Part shown: positions 8,596 through 19,012 of the stretch, piece after piece
How positions within the stretch are numbered: position 1 is the stretch's first letter
How the letters are laid out: every line of letters begins with the position of its first letter
NCBI RefSeq assembly: GCF_014694385.1
Contig: NZ_JAAOCA010000008.1
Coordinates: forward strand, 62,001-126,000
DNA from: Pseudomonas typographi
GTDB taxonomy: Bacteria > Pseudomonadota > Gammaproteobacteria > Pseudomonadales > Pseudomonadaceae
DNA length: 64,000 nucleotides
Reading direction: 5' to 3'
The notes under the pieces: model-generated
Databases searched by the model: none
The model's input: the letters and a program-made list of their open reading frames with translations, nothing else
What the model was told of the DNA's origin: nothing
Translations under genes and position numbers: made by a program

Positions 8596-11079
8596 ATGCC
8601 CGCCGCGCCCATGCCCTGCCCCGATTACGCCAAACGCTGGTTTGCCGCCCGTGCCTGGAAGCCGTTCCCCTTTCAGCGCGCGGTGTGGCGGGCGCTCTCG
8701 CGTGGGCAGTCGGGGCTGCTGCATGCCAGCACCGGCGCCGGCAAAACCTATGCGCTGTGGTTTGGCGCGCTAAACGCCTGGGCCAAACCGCGGCCCGCCG
8801 CCAGCGACAAGCGCCGCCCCGCCATGGCACCCCTGACAGTGCTGTGGATCACCCCGATGCGCGCCCTGGCGGCCGACACCTTGCGCGCCCTGCAGGTGCC
8901 GGTAGACGAGTTGGACCTGGGCTGGAGCTTAGGCCTGCGCACCGGAGACACCAACAGCGCCGAACGGGCGCGGCAAACCCGGCGCCTGCCTACGGTGCTG
9001 GTCACGACACCGGAGAGCCTATGCCTGATGCTGGCCCGCGAGCAGGCCCAAGTAGAGCTGGCCAGCCTGCGCTTGGTGGTGGTGGATGAATGGCACGAAC
9101 TGTTGGGTAACAAACGCGGGGTGCAGGTGCAATTGGCCCTCGCCCGCCTTCGGCGTTGGCAGCCGCAGCTTATTACCTGGGGCATTTCCGCGACGCTGGG
9201 CAACCTCGACCATGCCCAGCAGGCGCTGATGCCGGAGGGCATCCGCGTACAAGGTGCCAACGACAAAACCCTGAAGGTCGACACGTTGTTACCGGCATCG
9301 GTGGAGCGCTTTCCCTGGGCTGGGCATTTGGGCCTGCGTATGCTGGAGGCAGTGGTGGAGCAGGTCGAAGCCAGCCACAGTTGCTTGTTGTTCACCAACA
9401 CCCGCGCCCAGAGCGAAACCTGGTACCAAGCCCTTTTACAAGCGCGGCCCGATTGGGCCGGATTGATTGCCCTGCACCATGGTTCGCTCGCCCGCGAGGT
9501 GCGCGAATGGGTGGAGCTGGCCCTGAAGCAAGGCCAGCTCAAGGCGGTGGTATGCACCTCGAGCCTGGACTTGGGCGTAGACTTTTTGCCGGTCGAGCGG
9601 GTATTGCAGATCGGTTCGGCCAAGGGCGTGGCGCGTTTGATCCAACGCGCCGGGCGCTCCGGCCACGCGCCCGGCAGGCCCTCGCGCGTGACCCTGGTGC
9701 CCACCCACAGCCTGGAGTTGGTGGAGGCCGCCGCCGCCGAACAAGCGGTGGCGGCGCGGCGTATCGAGCCGCGGGTGTCGCCGCAGCAACCTCTGGATGT
9801 GTTGGTCCAGCACTTGGTCACCCTGGCCTTGGGCGGCGGCTTTCGCCCAGACGACGCCTTGGCCGAGGTACGCGGCGCCTGGGCCTACGCCACATTGGGC
9901 GAAGGTGCTTGGCAATGGGCGCTGGCATTCATCCGCCACGGCGGGCTGTCGTTGCTGGCCTACCCCGATTACCGCCGCGTGGAGCCCGACGAGCACGGCG
10001 TGTGGCGGGTTCCGGACGCCCGCCTGGGCCGGCGCCACCGGTTGAACATCGGCACCATCGTCAGCGACGCAGCGTTAAACGTGAAGTTTTGGAGCAAAGG
10101 CGGCGGTGGCAAGTCCCTGGGCAGTATCGAAGAAGGTTTTATCGCCCGACTGCGCCCCGGCGAGCTGTTTTTGTTCGGCGGGCGCACGTTGGAACTGGTG
10201 CGGGTCGAGCAAATGACCGCCTATGTAAAGCGCAGCAGCGGCAAGAAGCCGGCCGTGCCCCGCTGGAACGGCGGGCGCATGCCGCTTTCCAACGAACTGG
10301 CCGAGGCGGTGGTAGAGCAGTTCGAGGCCGCGGCACGGGGCGACTACCACAGCGCGCCGCTCAGGGCCGCGAAGCCTTTGTTGCAGGTTCAGCAGGCTTG
10401 GTCGGCCCTGCCTGGGCGTAACCGGCTGCTGCTCGAACAGCTTAAATCCCGCGAGGGCTGGCACCTGTTCCTCTACCCCTTCGCCGGCCGCCTGGTGCAT
10501 GTGGGCTTGGCCAGCCTGCTGGCCTGGCGGCTGAGCCAGCGGGCACCGGCGAGCTTTTCCATGTCGGTGAACGATTACGGCCTGGAGCTGCTCAGCCCGA
10601 GTGCCGTGAACTGGCAGGCAGCATTGGACGGCGGCCTGCTCAGCCCCGCTAACCTGGTGCACGATGTGCTCGCCAGCCTCAATGCCGGGGAGCTGGCACA
10701 GCGGCGCTTCCGGGAAATCGCCCGCATCGCCGGGCTGGTATTCGCCGGCTACCCCGGCGCGCAAAAAAGCACCCGCCAGGTACAGGCCTCCAGCAGCCTG
10801 TTTTTCCAGGTGTTTCGCCAATACGACACCGGCAACCTGTTACTCAGCCAGGCCGAGCACGAAGTACTTAGCCAAGAGCTCGACGTGGTGCGCCTGGCGC
10901 ACACCCTGGAACATATCCACGGGGGCGCGCTCGACCTGCGGGTGATCGGGCGCCCTACCCCGCTGGCGTTTCCGTTACTGGTAGAGCGCATGCGCGAAAG
11001 CCTGAGCTCGGAAAAACTCGCCGATCGCATTGCACGCATGGTCGGCGATTTAGAACGTGCCGCAGGGCCGGCCGCGTGA
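8596..11079 (+). CDS. Lhr-type DEXH-box helicase (ligase-associated DNA damage response)
   Basis: An 827-residue superfamily 2 helicase. Motifs in order: Q-motif region FPFQRAVW, Walker A STGAGKT (residues 45-51), TPMRAL (motif Ia), TPESL (motif Ib), DEWH (residues 164-167, motif II), GISATLGN (motif III), [11 protein letters not shown] (motif IV), SSLDLGVDF (motif V) and QRAGRSGH (motif VI). A long Lhr-core winged-helix and beta-barrel tail follows. Start is uncertain: ATG 8596 and ATG 8611 are both near the homologous N-terminus, while 8488 would add an unlikely 36 residues. The gene overlaps pdeM by four bases, so the two are co-translated. The family acts as an ATP-dependent 3'-to-5' helicase in repair, usually alongside the ligase now located at 2331. 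Confidence 0.92.
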   Translation: MPAAPMPCPDYAKRWFAARAWKPFPFQRAVWRALSRGQSGLLHASTGAGKTYALWFGALNAWAKPRPAASDKRRPAMAPLTVLWITPMRALAADTLRALQVPVDELDLGWSLGLRTGDTNSAERARQTRRLPTVLVTTPESLCLMLAREQAQVELASLRLVVVDEWHELLGNKRGVQVQLALARLRRWQPQLITWGISATLGNLDHAQQALMPEGIRVQGANDKTLKVDTLLPASVERFPWAGHLGLRMLEAVVEQVEASHSCLLFTNTRAQSETWYQALLQARPDWAGLIALHHGSLAREVREWVELALKQGQLKAVVCTSSLDLGVDFLPVERVLQIGSAKGVARLIQRAGRSGHAPGRPSRVTLVPTHSLELVEAAAAEQAVAARRIEPRVSPQQPLDVLVQHLVTLALGGGFRPDDALAEVRGAWAYATLGEGAWQWALAFIRHGGLSLLAYPDYRRVEPDEHGVWRVPDARLGRRHRLNIGTIVSDAALNVKFWSKGGGGKSLGSIEEGFIARLRPGELFLFGGRTLELVRVEQMTAYVKRSSGKKPAVPRWNGGRMPLSNELAEAVVEQFEAAARGDYHSAPLRAAKPLLQVQQAWSALPGRNRLLLEQLKSREGWHLFLYPFAGRLVHVGLASLLAWRLSQRAPASFSMSVNDYGLELLSPSAVNWQAALDGGLLSPANLVHDVLASLNAGELAQRRFREIARIAGLVFAGYPGAQKSTRQVQASSSLFFQVFRQYDTGNLLLSQAEHEVLSQELDVVRLAHTLEHIHGGALDLRVIGRPTPLAFPLLVERMRESLSSEKLADRIARMVGDLERAAGPAA

Positions 11080-11732
11080 ACCCGTGGCTGGCGGTCAGCG
11101 TGGCCGGGGCCGAGTTGTGGCTGCTGGCGGAAAAAGCCGTGTACTGGCCAGCCGAACGGGTGTTGCTGGTAGCCGATGCGCATTTCGGTAAAGCGGCGGT
11201 GTACCGTGCCCTGGGCCAACCGGTGCCGCACGGTACCACCGCCACCAACCTGGCGGTGCTCGATACCCTGCTGGCGCGCCACTGCTGTGAGGAGTTGATT
11301 TTTCTCGGTGACTTTCTCCATGGCCGTGCCGCACAGGGCAGTGCCAGCCTCGACGCGTTGCTGGCCTGGCGGCACAGCCAACCCCACCTGCGCATGACAC
11401 TGATCCGCGGCAACCACGACCAGCGCGCCGGCGACCCACCGGCCGCATTGCGCATGGCGGTGGTGGACGAGCCCCTATTACGTGGGCCTCTGGCCCTGCG
11501 CCATGAGCCGGCATCCCACCCCACGCACCACGTACTGGCCGGGCACTTGCACCCGGTGTACCTGCTGCGCGGTGCCGGCCGCCAACGCCTGCGCCTGCCG
11601 TGTTTTCAGTTGGGCCGGCAGGTCACCCTGCTGCCGGCCTTCGGGGCCTTCACCGGCGGCTTTGCCGTCACGCGCAAGCCCGGGGTTCAATTAGTGCTGG
11701 CCAGCGCGCAGGGCGTTTGGGCATTGCCCTGA
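11076..11732 (+). CDS. pdeM: PdeM/Mpe-type metallophosphoesterase, ligase-associated
   Basis: A 218-residue calcineurin-like phosphoesterase. Metal ligands are visible in DAH (D34, H36), GDFLH (residues 78-82), GNHD (112-115) and the late GHLHP motif. It begins with GTG at 11076, overlapping the helicase stop (GTGA). The family, described with Lhr-core helicases, is a manganese-dependent nuclease or phosphodiesterase. The overlap with the helicase makes joint action in DNA repair likely. Confidence 0.88.
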   Translation: MNPWLAVSVAGAELWLLAEKAVYWPAERVLLVADAHFGKAAVYRALGQPVPHGTTATNLAVLDTLLARHCCEELIFLGDFLHGRAAQGSASLDALLAWRHSQPHLRMTLIRGNHDQRAGDPPAALRMAVVDEPLLRGPLALRHEPASHPTHHVLAGHLHPVYLLRGAGRQRLRLPCFQLGRQVTLLPAFGAFTGGFAVTRKPGVQLVLASAQGVWALP

Positions 11733-11895
11733 TAGCTGCCTGCTAGCGTGTAATCGCCAGCCCTGCTAACCCGCGCGTGGCCAAGCGGGTTATCGGCGGC
11801 CGCAACGGGTGGTTTGGGCACTGTCGCGAGGAAGGCAACGGCCTCGCCTGTGCTTGAGGCGAGATAGGGCAGGGCTTTTGGGGTGCAGGTACCGC

Positions 11896-11920
11896 AAAGC
11901 CCTGCTTGACGCAGGGCTTT
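11896..11920. terminator. Bidirectional terminator between pdeM and a small opposite-strand gene
   Basis: A perfect 10-bp stem (AAAGCCCTGC with its complement, five-base loop) flanked by A and T runs lies between two convergent genes and could stop transcription from both sides. The rest of 11733-11948 shows no coding pattern. Confidence 0.7.
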
Positions 11921-11948
11921 ACCGAAGTACCTTAGCGCAAGGCCGCTT

Positions 11949-12182
11949 TTATGCCACTGGCGCGGGCGGTGGTGTGTCAGGAATCGTCGGTTCGCCTGGC
12001 TCCGTTGGCTCGCCTGGCTGCTCGGGCTGAGGGGAGTCTGGGTCGGGCTGGCCCGGCATCCCGCCCGCCTGCACCGCATAAGCTTCGGCAAACGGGTTGG
12101 CCAGTAGCGTCCAGGCCAGCCTACCGATCTGGTTCGGCTGCAAAGCGGCCAGCATGGCGCTGATGTTCGGGTCTAGCTTCAT
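11949..12182 (-). CDS. Small conserved-looking protein with a proline-rich tail, function unknown
   Basis: A 77-residue protein starting MKLDPNISAMLAALQP, with a good AGGAG site 6-7 bases before the ATG at 12182; the longer frame to 12269 lacks one. The first 45 residues look like a folded helical segment (GRLAWTLLANPFAEAYA). The remainder is Pro/Glu/Gly/Asp-rich and probably disordered. No signal peptide or membrane span is seen. It sits downstream of dcd on the same strand but 115 bases away. I do not recognise a domain. Confidence 0.6.
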   Translation of the reverse strand: MKLDPNISAMLAALQPNQIGRLAWTLLANPFAEAYAVQAGGMPGQPDPDSPQPEQPGEPTEPGEPTIPDTPPPAPVA

Positions 12183-12297
12183 AAGCACTCCTGGGCATTG
12201 GCCCGCTGAACCCTGGCGGTATCCAGAGCAAAAACACGGGGAGTTCAACCGATAGAGTGCCAAATGCAAGGCAAATTCCGTCGCTTCGTCGGCTCAC

Positions 12298-12864
12298 TCA
12301 CGTGCGTGGCAAGGTCACCCCACGCTGGCCCTGGTATTTACCACCCCGGTCCTTGTACGACACTTCACAGGTTTCGTCCGATTCCAGGAACAACATTTGC
12401 GCCACCCCTTCGTTGGCGTAGATCTTCGCCGGCAACGTGGTGGTATTGGAAAACTCCAGCGTCACGTGGCCTTCCCACTCAGGCTCCAGCGGCGTCACGT
12501 TGACGATGATGCCGCAGCGCGCGTAGGTGCTTTTGCCCAGGCAAATGGTCAACACGTTTCGCGGAATGCGAAAATACTCTACGGTGCGGGCCAAGGCGAA
12601 GGAATTGGGCGGGATGATGCACACGTCGCTCTTGATGTCGACAAAGCTCTTGGCATCGAAATGCTTGGGGTCGACGGTGGCCGAGTTGATGTTGGTGAAC
12701 ACCTTGAATTCAGCGGCGCAGCGCACGTCGTAGCCGTAGCTGGACACCCCGAAGGAAATCACCCGCTGGGCCTCTTCACCGCGTACCTGGCGCTCCACGA
12801 AAGGCTCGATCATGCCGTGCTCTTGCGCCATGCGGCGAATCCACTTGTCCGATTTGATGCTCAT
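12298..12864 (-). CDS. dcd: dCTP deaminase
   Basis: A 188-residue protein, the usual length. It begins [13 protein letters not shown] and contains the trimeric dUTPase-like fold motifs [41 protein letters not shown] and the C-terminal [14 protein letters not shown] that closes over the nucleotide. It converts dCTP to dUTP for thymidylate synthesis. It lies near apbC and metG as in other pseudomonads. Confidence 0.96.
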   Translation of the reverse strand: MSIKSDKWIRRMAQEHGMIEPFVERQVRGEEAQRVISFGVSSYGYDVRCAAEFKVFTNINSATVDPKHFDAKSFVDIKSDVCIIPPNSFALARTVEYFRIPRNVLTICLGKSTYARCGIIVNVTPLEPEWEGHVTLEFSNTTTLPAKIYANEGVAQMLFLESDETCEVSYKDRGGKYQGQRGVTLPRT

Positions 12865-13124
12865 GGCAGGTCCTGAAATACGTAGAGTTAGCCGCGCATA
12901 TTACCGGGGGCGGGCGGCCGGATCAAAACGAGGTTGTACAAGGCCATTGGCAGGCGCGGTGAAAACGGGTAAGGTGGCACCACTGCGCTGCTTTTGTCGC
13001 CGAGAATGACTGCACGATGCTAGATTTCGATCCAACCATCTACAAGAATTTTTACGCTCTTTGCGCTCAGTCTCGGTTTGGGATATTCCAAACCGGTGTC
13101 AACTTTGTCCAAGGAGACTAAAAC

Positions 13125-13334
13125 ATGTCCAATCGCCAAACCGGTACCGTTAAGTGGTTCAATGATGACAAAGGCTTCGGCTTCATCACCCCACAATCCG
13201 GTGACGACCTGTTCGTACACTTCAAAGCTATCCAATCCGACGGGTTCAAATCCCTGAAGGAAGGCCAGCAGGTCACTTTCGTCGCTACCCGCGGCCAGAA
13301 AGGCATGCAAGCCGAAGAAGTCCAAGTTGCTTAA
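13125..13334 (+). CDS. CspA-family cold-shock protein
   Basis: A 69-residue single-domain OB-fold RNA-binding protein with RNP1 KGFGFIT and RNP2 LFVHF motifs. A GGAGA site precedes the ATG by about 7 bases, and a leader of about 100 nt rich in A/T is present, as is common for cold-shock messages. The protein destabilises RNA secondary structure. A strong terminator follows 16 bases after the stop. Whether this copy is cold-inducible or constitutive cannot be told from sequence. Confidence 0.95.
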   Translation: MSNRQTGTVKWFNDDKGFGFITPQSGDDLFVHFKAIQSDGFKSLKEGQQVTFVATRGQKGMQAEEVQVA

Positions 13335-13350
13335 ACAACCTGGGCTTTAA

Positions 13351-13378
13351 AAAAACCCGCCTGATGGCGGGTTTTTTT
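13351..13378 (+). terminator. Rho-independent terminator of the cold-shock gene
   Basis: AAAAACCCGCC pairs with GGCGGGTTTTT around a TGAT loop, followed by a run of seven T, directly downstream of the csp stop. Confidence 0.9.
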
Positions 13379-13412
13379 ATGCCTGAAGGTTATACCTGGC
13401 AGCGCTTCAGTC

Positions 13413-13440
13413 TGTGGCCGCACAACGTTGTGCGGCCACA
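13413..13440. repeat. Perfect 28-base palindrome between convergent genes
   Basis: The 14-base arm TGTGGCCGCACAAC is followed directly by its exact complement with no loop. It lies between the cold-shock gene and the 3' end of apbC. There is no T-run on either side, so it is not a standard terminator; a cruciform or protein-binding site is possible. Confidence 0.75.
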
Positions 13441-13469
13441 CATAGGCCCAGCATGCCGGTGGCGGCCGG

Positions 13470-14564
13470 TCAGTCATCACTCACGGTAATACTGGGCAAC
13501 GGCGGTGCGGCCGCCGCTTGCTGGGCGATGCGCGCGCCGACCCGGCGCGCCAACTGCTGGTAAAGCATGGCGATAGGGCTGCTGGGGTCGGCGATGGCCG
13601 TAGGGCAGCCACCATCGGCCTGTTCACGGATGGCCATGGCAAGCGGCAACGAGGCGAGCAGATCCACGCCATACTGGGCGGCGAGCTTTTCGCCCCCGCC
13701 TTCCCCGAACAGGTGCTCGGCATGGCCGCAGTTCGAGCACACGTGCACGGCCATGTTCTCGACCACCCCCAGCACCGGAATATTGACCTTACGGAACATC
13801 TCCACGCCCTTTTTCGCATCCAACAGGGCCAGGTCTTGCGGGGTGGTGACCACCACCGAACCCGCCACGGGCACCTTCTGCGCCAAGGTCAGTTGGATGT
13901 CGCCCGTGCCCGGTGGCAGGTCGACCACCAGGTAATCGAGATTATCCCAGGCGGTTTGTGTGATCAACTGCATCAATGCACCGGAAACCATCGGCCCGCG
14001 CCACACCATCGGGGTGTTGTCGTCGGTGAGAAACGCCATCGACATCACGTCTACCCCATGGGCGCGAATCGGTATGAACCACTTTTGCTCCCATACGCGC
14101 GGCCGGGTGCCCTCGGCGATGCCGAACATAATGCCCTGGCTTGGCCCATAGATATCCGCGTCGAGGATGCCCACCCGGGCGCCTTCCCGGGCCAAGGCCA
14201 AGGCGAGGTTGGCGGCGGTGGTCGACTTGCCGACCCCCCCCTTGCCAGAGGCCACGGCGATAATGTTCTTCACGTTGGCCATCGCCGGCACCTGGCCCTG
14301 GGCCTTGTGCGCGGCGATATCCGTGCGCACGCTGACCCGGGCGCTGGCCACCCCCGGTAGCGCTTCGATGGCATTTTGCAGGGTCTGTGCCCAACCGGCG
14401 TGGAATAAACCCGCCGCATAGCCGAGGCATAGCGCTACCTCTACCCGCTCGCCCTGCACTTCGATGCGTTCGACACAACCCGCGCTGACCGGGTCTTGGT
14501 CAAGGTACGGGTCGGTGTACTGGCGAAGGACCGCTTCCACCGCGGCCTGAGTGACGGCGCCCAT
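13470..14564 (-). CDS. apbC: Mrp/ApbC-type iron-sulfur cluster carrier ATPase
   Basis: A 364-residue P-loop protein with an N-terminal domain of about 95 residues of the MIP18 (DUF59) type, then a deviant Walker A (SGKGGVGKSTTAAN, about residues 106-119). A Mrp-type switch region GPSQGIMFG follows, and then the C-terminal C-x-x-C pair in VCSNCGHAEH that binds the transferable 4Fe-4S cluster. Start ATG 14564 gives the standard N-terminus; the longer frame to 14630 is not supported. It is divergent from metG, the order seen in other pseudomonads. Confidence 0.94.
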   Translation of the reverse strand: MGAVTQAAVEAVLRQYTDPYLDQDPVSAGCVERIEVQGERVEVALCLGYAAGLFHAGWAQTLQNAIEALPGVASARVSVRTDIAAHKAQGQVPAMANVKNIIAVASGKGGVGKSTTAANLALALAREGARVGILDADIYGPSQGIMFGIAEGTRPRVWEQKWFIPIRAHGVDVMSMAFLTDDNTPMVWRGPMVSGALMQLITQTAWDNLDYLVVDLPPGTGDIQLTLAQKVPVAGSVVVTTPQDLALLDAKKGVEMFRKVNIPVLGVVENMAVHVCSNCGHAEHLFGEGGGEKLAAQYGVDLLASLPLAMAIREQADGGCPTAIADPSSPIAMLYQQLARRVGARIAQQAAAAPPLPSITVSDD

Positions 14565-14698
14565 GGCAACTCCAAAAAAGTGGTAATAGCCACCTATGCT
14601 AACGCCAAAGCCGCCGCACGCCTGCCCCACGGGGTGAAAAAAAAACGCCAGGGCTATATAGTTGCGAGTTCACGTTCCACACCACAGTAGCCGCCTCC

Positions 14699-16735
14699 AT
14701 GCCCGAGCCCCGCCAGATACTCGTTACCAGCGCCTTGCCCTACGCTAACGGTTCCATCCACCTTGGCCACATGGTGGAGTACATCCAGACCGACATCTGG
14801 GTGCGGTTCCAGAAGATGCGCGGCAACCAATGCTATTACGTGTGCGCCGACGACACTCACGGCTCGGCCATCATGCTGCTGGCCGAGAAGCGCGGCATCA
14901 GCGCCGAGGCGCTGATCGACGGGGTATGGGCCGAGCACACCACCGATTTTGCGGATTTCCTGGTGGAGTTCGACAACTACTACTCCACCCACTCGCCAGA
15001 GAACCGCACCCTGTCGAGCGAGATTTACCGGCGCCTGCGCGATGCCGGATATATCTCCACCCGTTCGGTCACGCAGTACTTCGACCCGGAAAAAAACATG
15101 TTCCTGGCCGACCGCTTCATCAAGGGCGATTGCCCCAAGTGCGGGGCCGAGGACCAGTACGGCGACAACTGCGAAAAATGCGGCGCCACCTATGCCCCCA
15201 CTGAATTGAAGAACCCGCGTTCGGCGGTGTCGGGTGCCACGCCGGTGTTGCGCGACTCCGAGCACTTTTTCTTCCGCCTGCCAGCGTTCCAGGCCATGCT
15301 GCAGGCATGGACCCGCAGCGGCACGCTGCAAGACGCAGTGGCCAACAAACTGGCCGAATGGCTCGACAGTGGCCTGCAGGAGTGGGACATCTCCCGCGAC
15401 GCCCCCTACTTCGGCTTTGAGATACCCGATGCCCCGGGCAAGTATTTCTACGTATGGCTCGATGCACCGGTCGGCTACATGGCCAGCTTCAAGAACCTCT
15501 GCAGCAAGCGCCCCGAGCTGGACTTCGATGCATTCTGGGGCAAGGACTCCACCGCCGAGCTGTACCATTTCATCGGCAAGGACATCGTCAACTTTCACGC
15601 CCTGTTCTGGCCCGCCATGCTCGAAGGGGCCGGCCTGCGCAAGCCTACGGCGCTGAACGTGCACGGTTACCTCACGGTGAACGGGCAGAAGATGTCCAAG
15701 TCGCGCGGCACCTTCATCAAGGCCCGTACCTACCTGGACCACCTGTCGCCGGAGTACCTGCGCTACTACTATGCGGCAAAGCTGGGCCGTGGCGTCGACG
15801 ACCTCGACATGAACCTTGAAGATTTCGTGCAAAAGGTTAATTCCGACCTGGTGGGTAAGGTCGTCAACATTGCCAGCCGTTGTGCCGGTTTCATCCATAA
15901 GGGCAACGGCGGCCGCCTGGTCGCTGGCAATGCCGCGCCGGAGCTGAGCGACGCTTTCCTGGCCGCCGTGCCGTCGATCACCGACGCCTATGAGAACCGC
16001 GACTTTGCACGGGCCATGCGCGAGATCATGGCACTGGCCGACCGTGCCAATGCCTGGATCGCCGATAAGGCCCCGTGGGCCCTGGCCAAGCAGGAGGGCC
16101 GCCAAGCCGAAGTGCAAGCCATCTGTGCGCTGGGGATCAACCTGTTCCGCCTGCTGGTGGTCTTCCTGAAGCCCGTGCTGCCGAACCTGGCGCGCGACGC
16201 CGAGGCCTTTCTCAATGTTGCGCCGCTGCGTTGGGATGACCTCAACAGCCTGTTGCAGGACCACCCGCTGAACCCCTTCAAGCCGTTGATGACGCGCATC
16301 GACCCGGCCAACGTCGACGCGATGGTAGAAGCCTCGCGGGAAAACCTGGCGGCCACCGACAGCAAGCCTGCCGGCAATGGCGAATTGTTGGCCGAGCCGC
16401 TGGCGGCACAAATCGACTTCGAGGCCTTTGCGGCGGTGGACCTGCGCGTGGCGAAGATCCTCAAGGCCGATGCCGTGGACGGTGCCGACAAACTGTTGCG
16501 GCTCACCCTCCACCTGGGCGACGAGCAGCGCAACGTGTTCTCCGGGATCAAGAGCGCTTACCCGGACCCGGCGGCACTGGAGGGGCGGCTAACCGTGATG
16601 ATCGCCAACCTCAAGCCGCGCAAGATGCGCTTTGGCGTATCGGAGGGCATGGTACTGGCCGCCGGCCCTGGCGGGGCAGACATTTACCTGCTCAGCCCAG
16701 ACAGCGGCGCCAAGCCCGGGCAGCGCATCAAGTGA
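14699..16735 (+). CDS. metG: Methionyl-tRNA synthetase
   Basis: A 678-residue class I synthetase. The HIGH-type motif is HLGHM in NGSIHLGHM near the N-terminus, and KMSKS lies in [12 protein letters not shown] zinc knuckle of four cysteines is present ([17 protein letters not shown]), and an appended C-terminal tRNA-binding domain of about 110 residues ([17 protein letters not shown] onward) gives the long dimeric form. It charges tRNA-Met. It is followed by a hairpin terminator and then rnfB. Confidence 0.97.
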   Translation: MPEPRQILVTSALPYANGSIHLGHMVEYIQTDIWVRFQKMRGNQCYYVCADDTHGSAIMLLAEKRGISAEALIDGVWAEHTTDFADFLVEFDNYYSTHSPENRTLSSEIYRRLRDAGYISTRSVTQYFDPEKNMFLADRFIKGDCPKCGAEDQYGDNCEKCGATYAPTELKNPRSAVSGATPVLRDSEHFFFRLPAFQAMLQAWTRSGTLQDAVANKLAEWLDSGLQEWDISRDAPYFGFEIPDAPGKYFYVWLDAPVGYMASFKNLCSKRPELDFDAFWGKDSTAELYHFIGKDIVNFHALFWPAMLEGAGLRKPTALNVHGYLTVNGQKMSKSRGTFIKARTYLDHLSPEYLRYYYAAKLGRGVDDLDMNLEDFVQKVNSDLVGKVVNIASRCAGFIHKGNGGRLVAGNAAPELSDAFLAAVPSITDAYENRDFARAMREIMALADRANAWIADKAPWALAKQEGRQAEVQAICALGINLFRLLVVFLKPVLPNLARDAEAFLNVAPLRWDDLNSLLQDHPLNPFKPLMTRIDPANVDAMVEASRENLAATDSKPAGNGELLAEPLAAQIDFEAFAAVDLRVAKILKADAVDGADKLLRLTLHLGDEQRNVFSGIKSAYPDPAALEGRLTVMIANLKPRKMRFGVSEGMVLAAGPGGADIYLLSPDSGAKPGQRIK

Positions 16736-16740
16736 TACCC

Positions 16741-16764
16741 GCCCCGGCACGGGCCGGGGCTTTT
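16741..16764 (+). terminator. Terminator after metG
   Basis: GCCCCGGC pairs with GCCGGGGC around a four-base loop, then TTTT. It ends only 17 bases before the rnfB start, so part of the rnfB transcription probably depends on read-through or a promoter inside metG. Confidence 0.7.
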
Positions 16765-16781
16765 CCGTTGGCACGAGCCTC

Positions 16782-17732
16782 ATGAACCTGATCCAACGTA
16801 TCGATGCCCTGCTGCCGCAAACCCAATGCGGCAAATGTGGGCACCCAGGCTGCAAACCCTATGCCGAGGGCATTGCGCGCGGTGAGCCGATCAACCAGTG
16901 CCCGCCCGGGGGTACGGAAACAATTGTGGCCCTGGCACACCTGCTGCAGGTTCCGGTATTGCCGCTGGCCCCTGGGCGTGGCGATGGGCCCGCACAAGTG
17001 GCGTTCATTCGCGAGGCCGAATGCATTGGCTGCACCAAATGCCTGCAGGTGTGCCCAGTCGATGCCATCGTCGGCGCGGCAAAACTGATGCACACGGTGC
17101 TGATAGATGAATGCACCGGCTGTGACCTGTGCCTGGCGCCCTGCCCAGTCGATTGCATCGACTTGTTACCCCTGGCGAGCAGTACTGCCGCGCCTCTGGT
17201 GGGCGGCAGCGCCCACACCCCGGCCGAATACCAAGCCCGCGAACGCCGCCGGCAACGGGCGCGGCTGCGCTTCGAGCAACGCAACGCACGCCTGCGCCGT
17301 GACGAAGAGCGCATACGCGCCGAACGCGCGGCCCGTGTTGCCCCGCCTGCGGCCGCCGTACCGGCGGCGGCCCAGCAGGCCAGCAAACAGGCCAAGGTCG
17401 ATGTGGCGATGGGCCGGGCGCAACTGTCACGCGCACAGAAAGCCTTTGGGGCCACCCCCAGCAGCGACCAACAGGCCATGCTCGCCAGCCTCGAACAAGC
17501 CCTGCAGCAGGCCGAGCAGCGGCTGGCCTCGCTGCAGGCCGCCCCCTCGCCCAACAGTGCCGCGCCCAGCGGGGTGGCCGACAAACGCGCGAAGGTACAA
17601 CTGGCAATGGCCAAGGCCGAGCTGGCGCGCCTACAGCGCCAAGGCGCGCCGGCCGAACAGCTTGAACAGGCCCGGCAAACCCTTGCCGCCCTGGCTTTGC
17701 AGGCCGCCCCCCGTGTGAGTACGCCCCGATGA
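16782..17732 (+). CDS. rnfB: Stand-alone RnfB-like ferredoxin protein with an Ala/Gln-rich tail
   Basis: A 316-residue iron-sulfur protein. An N-terminal Fe-S domain starts at once ([19 protein letters not shown] plus NQCPPGG), then two 4Fe-4S ferredoxin motifs appear ([16 protein letters not shown] and [16 protein letters not shown]). The last 150 or so residues are Arg/Ala/Gln-rich predicted coiled coil with repeated [17 protein letters not shown] and [16 protein letters not shown] units. The hydrophobic membrane anchor of ordinary RnfB is absent. No other rnf genes are nearby, yet the position directly before nth is kept. Overlap with nth is four bases. A role as an electron carrier, possibly for the Nth cluster, is inference. 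Confidence 0.82.
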   Translation: MNLIQRIDALLPQTQCGKCGHPGCKPYAEGIARGEPINQCPPGGTETIVALAHLLQVPVLPLAPGRGDGPAQVAFIREAECIGCTKCLQVCPVDAIVGAAKLMHTVLIDECTGCDLCLAPCPVDCIDLLPLASSTAAPLVGGSAHTPAEYQARERRRQRARLRFEQRNARLRRDEERIRAERAARVAPPAAAVPAAAQQASKQAKVDVAMGRAQLSRAQKAFGATPSSDQQAMLASLEQALQQAEQRLASLQAAPSPNSAAPSGVADKRAKVQLAMAKAELARLQRQGAPAEQLEQARQTLAALALQAAPRVSTPR

Positions 17733-18367
17733 ACGCCGCCAAACGCTTGGAAATCTTTCGCCGCTTACGCGAAGACAACCCAGAACCCAAGACAGAACTG
17801 GCCTACAGCACCCCCTTCGAGTTGCTGATCGCCGTGATCCTCTCTGCCCAAGCCACCGACGTGGGTGTGAATAAAGCCACCGCCAAGCTGTTCCCAGTAG
17901 CCAACACCCCCGCCGCGATCTACGCCCTGGGCGTGGAAGGGCTCAGCACATACATCAAGACCATCGGCCTGTACAACAGCAAGGCCAGGAACGTGATCGA
18001 AACCTGCCGTATTCTGCTGGAGCAACATGGCGGCGTGGTGCCCGACCAGCGCGAAGCCCTTGAGGCCCTGCCCGGCGTTGGGCGCAAAACCGCCAATGTG
18101 GTCCTTAACACGGCGTTCCGGCAACTGACCATGGCCGTGGACACGCATATCTTCCGTGTGGCCAACCGCACACGTATTGCCCCCGGCAAGAACGTGCTGG
18201 AGGTCGAAAAAGCCTTGCTTAAGTGCATACCCAGGGCCTACTTGCTCGACGCCCATCATTGGCTGATCCTGCACGGCCGCTACGTGTGCCAAGCGCGTAA
18301 ACCGCGCTGCGGCAGCTGCCGCATCGAAGACCTATGCGAGTACACGGCCAAGACGTCCTATGATTGA
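17729..18367 (+). CDS. nth: Endonuclease III
   Basis: A 212-residue HhH-GPD DNA glycosylase/AP lyase. The helix-hairpin-helix [14 protein letters not shown] supplies the catalytic Lys, the catalytic Asp is in [12 protein letters not shown], and the C-terminal 4Fe-4S loop has four cysteines ([17 protein letters not shown]). It removes oxidised pyrimidines. Coupled by ATGA overlap to rnfB. Confidence 0.96.
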   Translation: MNAAKRLEIFRRLREDNPEPKTELAYSTPFELLIAVILSAQATDVGVNKATAKLFPVANTPAAIYALGVEGLSTYIKTIGLYNSKARNVIETCRILLEQHGGVVPDQREALEALPGVGRKTANVVLNTAFRQLTMAVDTHIFRVANRTRIAPGKNVLEVEKALLKCIPRAYLLDAHHWLILHGRYVCQARKPRCGSCRIEDLCEYTAKTSYD

Positions 18368-18470
18368 TTTCACCTTCGTTTTTTAACAAAACCGATTGAA
18401 AAAATCTTTTGTACCAGTTCGTTATTTGTCGCTATAAGGTGCGCCATCGGCACCGTGCCTGGAGCGGCCA

Positions 18471-18650
18471 ATGAGCACTGAAAAAAGCGATATCGATGTG
18501 GATGAAGACTTCTCGCCCCTGGAAAGCGACGAAGCCGAGGCCCCCGTGGAAACGGCCAAAACCAACCTTAGCAAGCGGCGCACCATTGATAACCTGCTCG
18601 AAGAGCGGCGCCTGCAAAAGCAGCTGGCCGACTACGATTACGACCTTTAG
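18471..18650 (+). CDS. PA3496-like small acidic protein downstream of nth
   Basis: A 59-residue protein: MSTEKSDIDVDEDFSPLE, an acidic N-terminal half, then a basic helical half with SKRRTIDNLLEERRLQKQL and a DYDYDL end. GGAG lies 6 bases before the ATG. A small protein of this type follows nth in Pseudomonas aeruginosa (PA3496 by memory), which supports it being real. No function is known to me. Base composition and codon use match the neighbours. Confidence 0.75.
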   Translation: MSTEKSDIDVDEDFSPLESDEAEAPVETAKTNLSKRRTIDNLLEERRLQKQLADYDYDL

Positions 18651-18801
18651 GCTCGAGTGAGTGTTGCAAGCGCTGGCTGCGCCCTGTTGGCGCTGCCTCT
18701 CGTGCCGGGCAACAGTGCCGCCCGGCGCCGTAGCCCCGCTATGACGCGTCGCGGCGCGTTGACCGACAAGTAAACCTCGCCCCAATGCTTGCGCGAAGGC
18801 C

Positions 18802-18980
18802 TAGGCTCTGTACGAGATGTATCTGCGCTCAGTGATGCTGCGTTGAAACAGGTACCGATGTAATCACGGATGTAAATCACGAAATGCGCATGTACAACCA
18901 GTAAACCCGGATGCAGGCCCCCGTCCGCCTCCTCGCCGCCTTGCCTCACCTTCGCTCGAAAACATGTCGTACAGAGCCTA
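18802..18980. mobile_element. MITE-like inverted-repeat element, probable remnant of an IS5-type insertion sequence
   Basis: Imperfect terminal inverted repeats (TAGGCTCTGTACGAGATGT at 18802-18820, matched by the complement of ACATGTCGTACAGAGCCTA at 18962-18980) bound about 140 bases without an open frame. Only one base differs across the 19-base ends. The flanks are TA (or CTAG/CTAA), compatible with a TA or CTAR target. The surrounding 18651-19012 has no gene. Family assignment is from memory of IS5-like ends and is tentative; the inverted repeat itself is plain. Confidence 0.65.
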
Positions 18981-19012
18981 AAGCACCACACTAGCCAGTA
19001 GCGGCGCGGCCC

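Noticed and set aside
14654..16513. 619-codon frame opposite metG
   Set aside because: Antisense shadow of a conserved synthetase gene.
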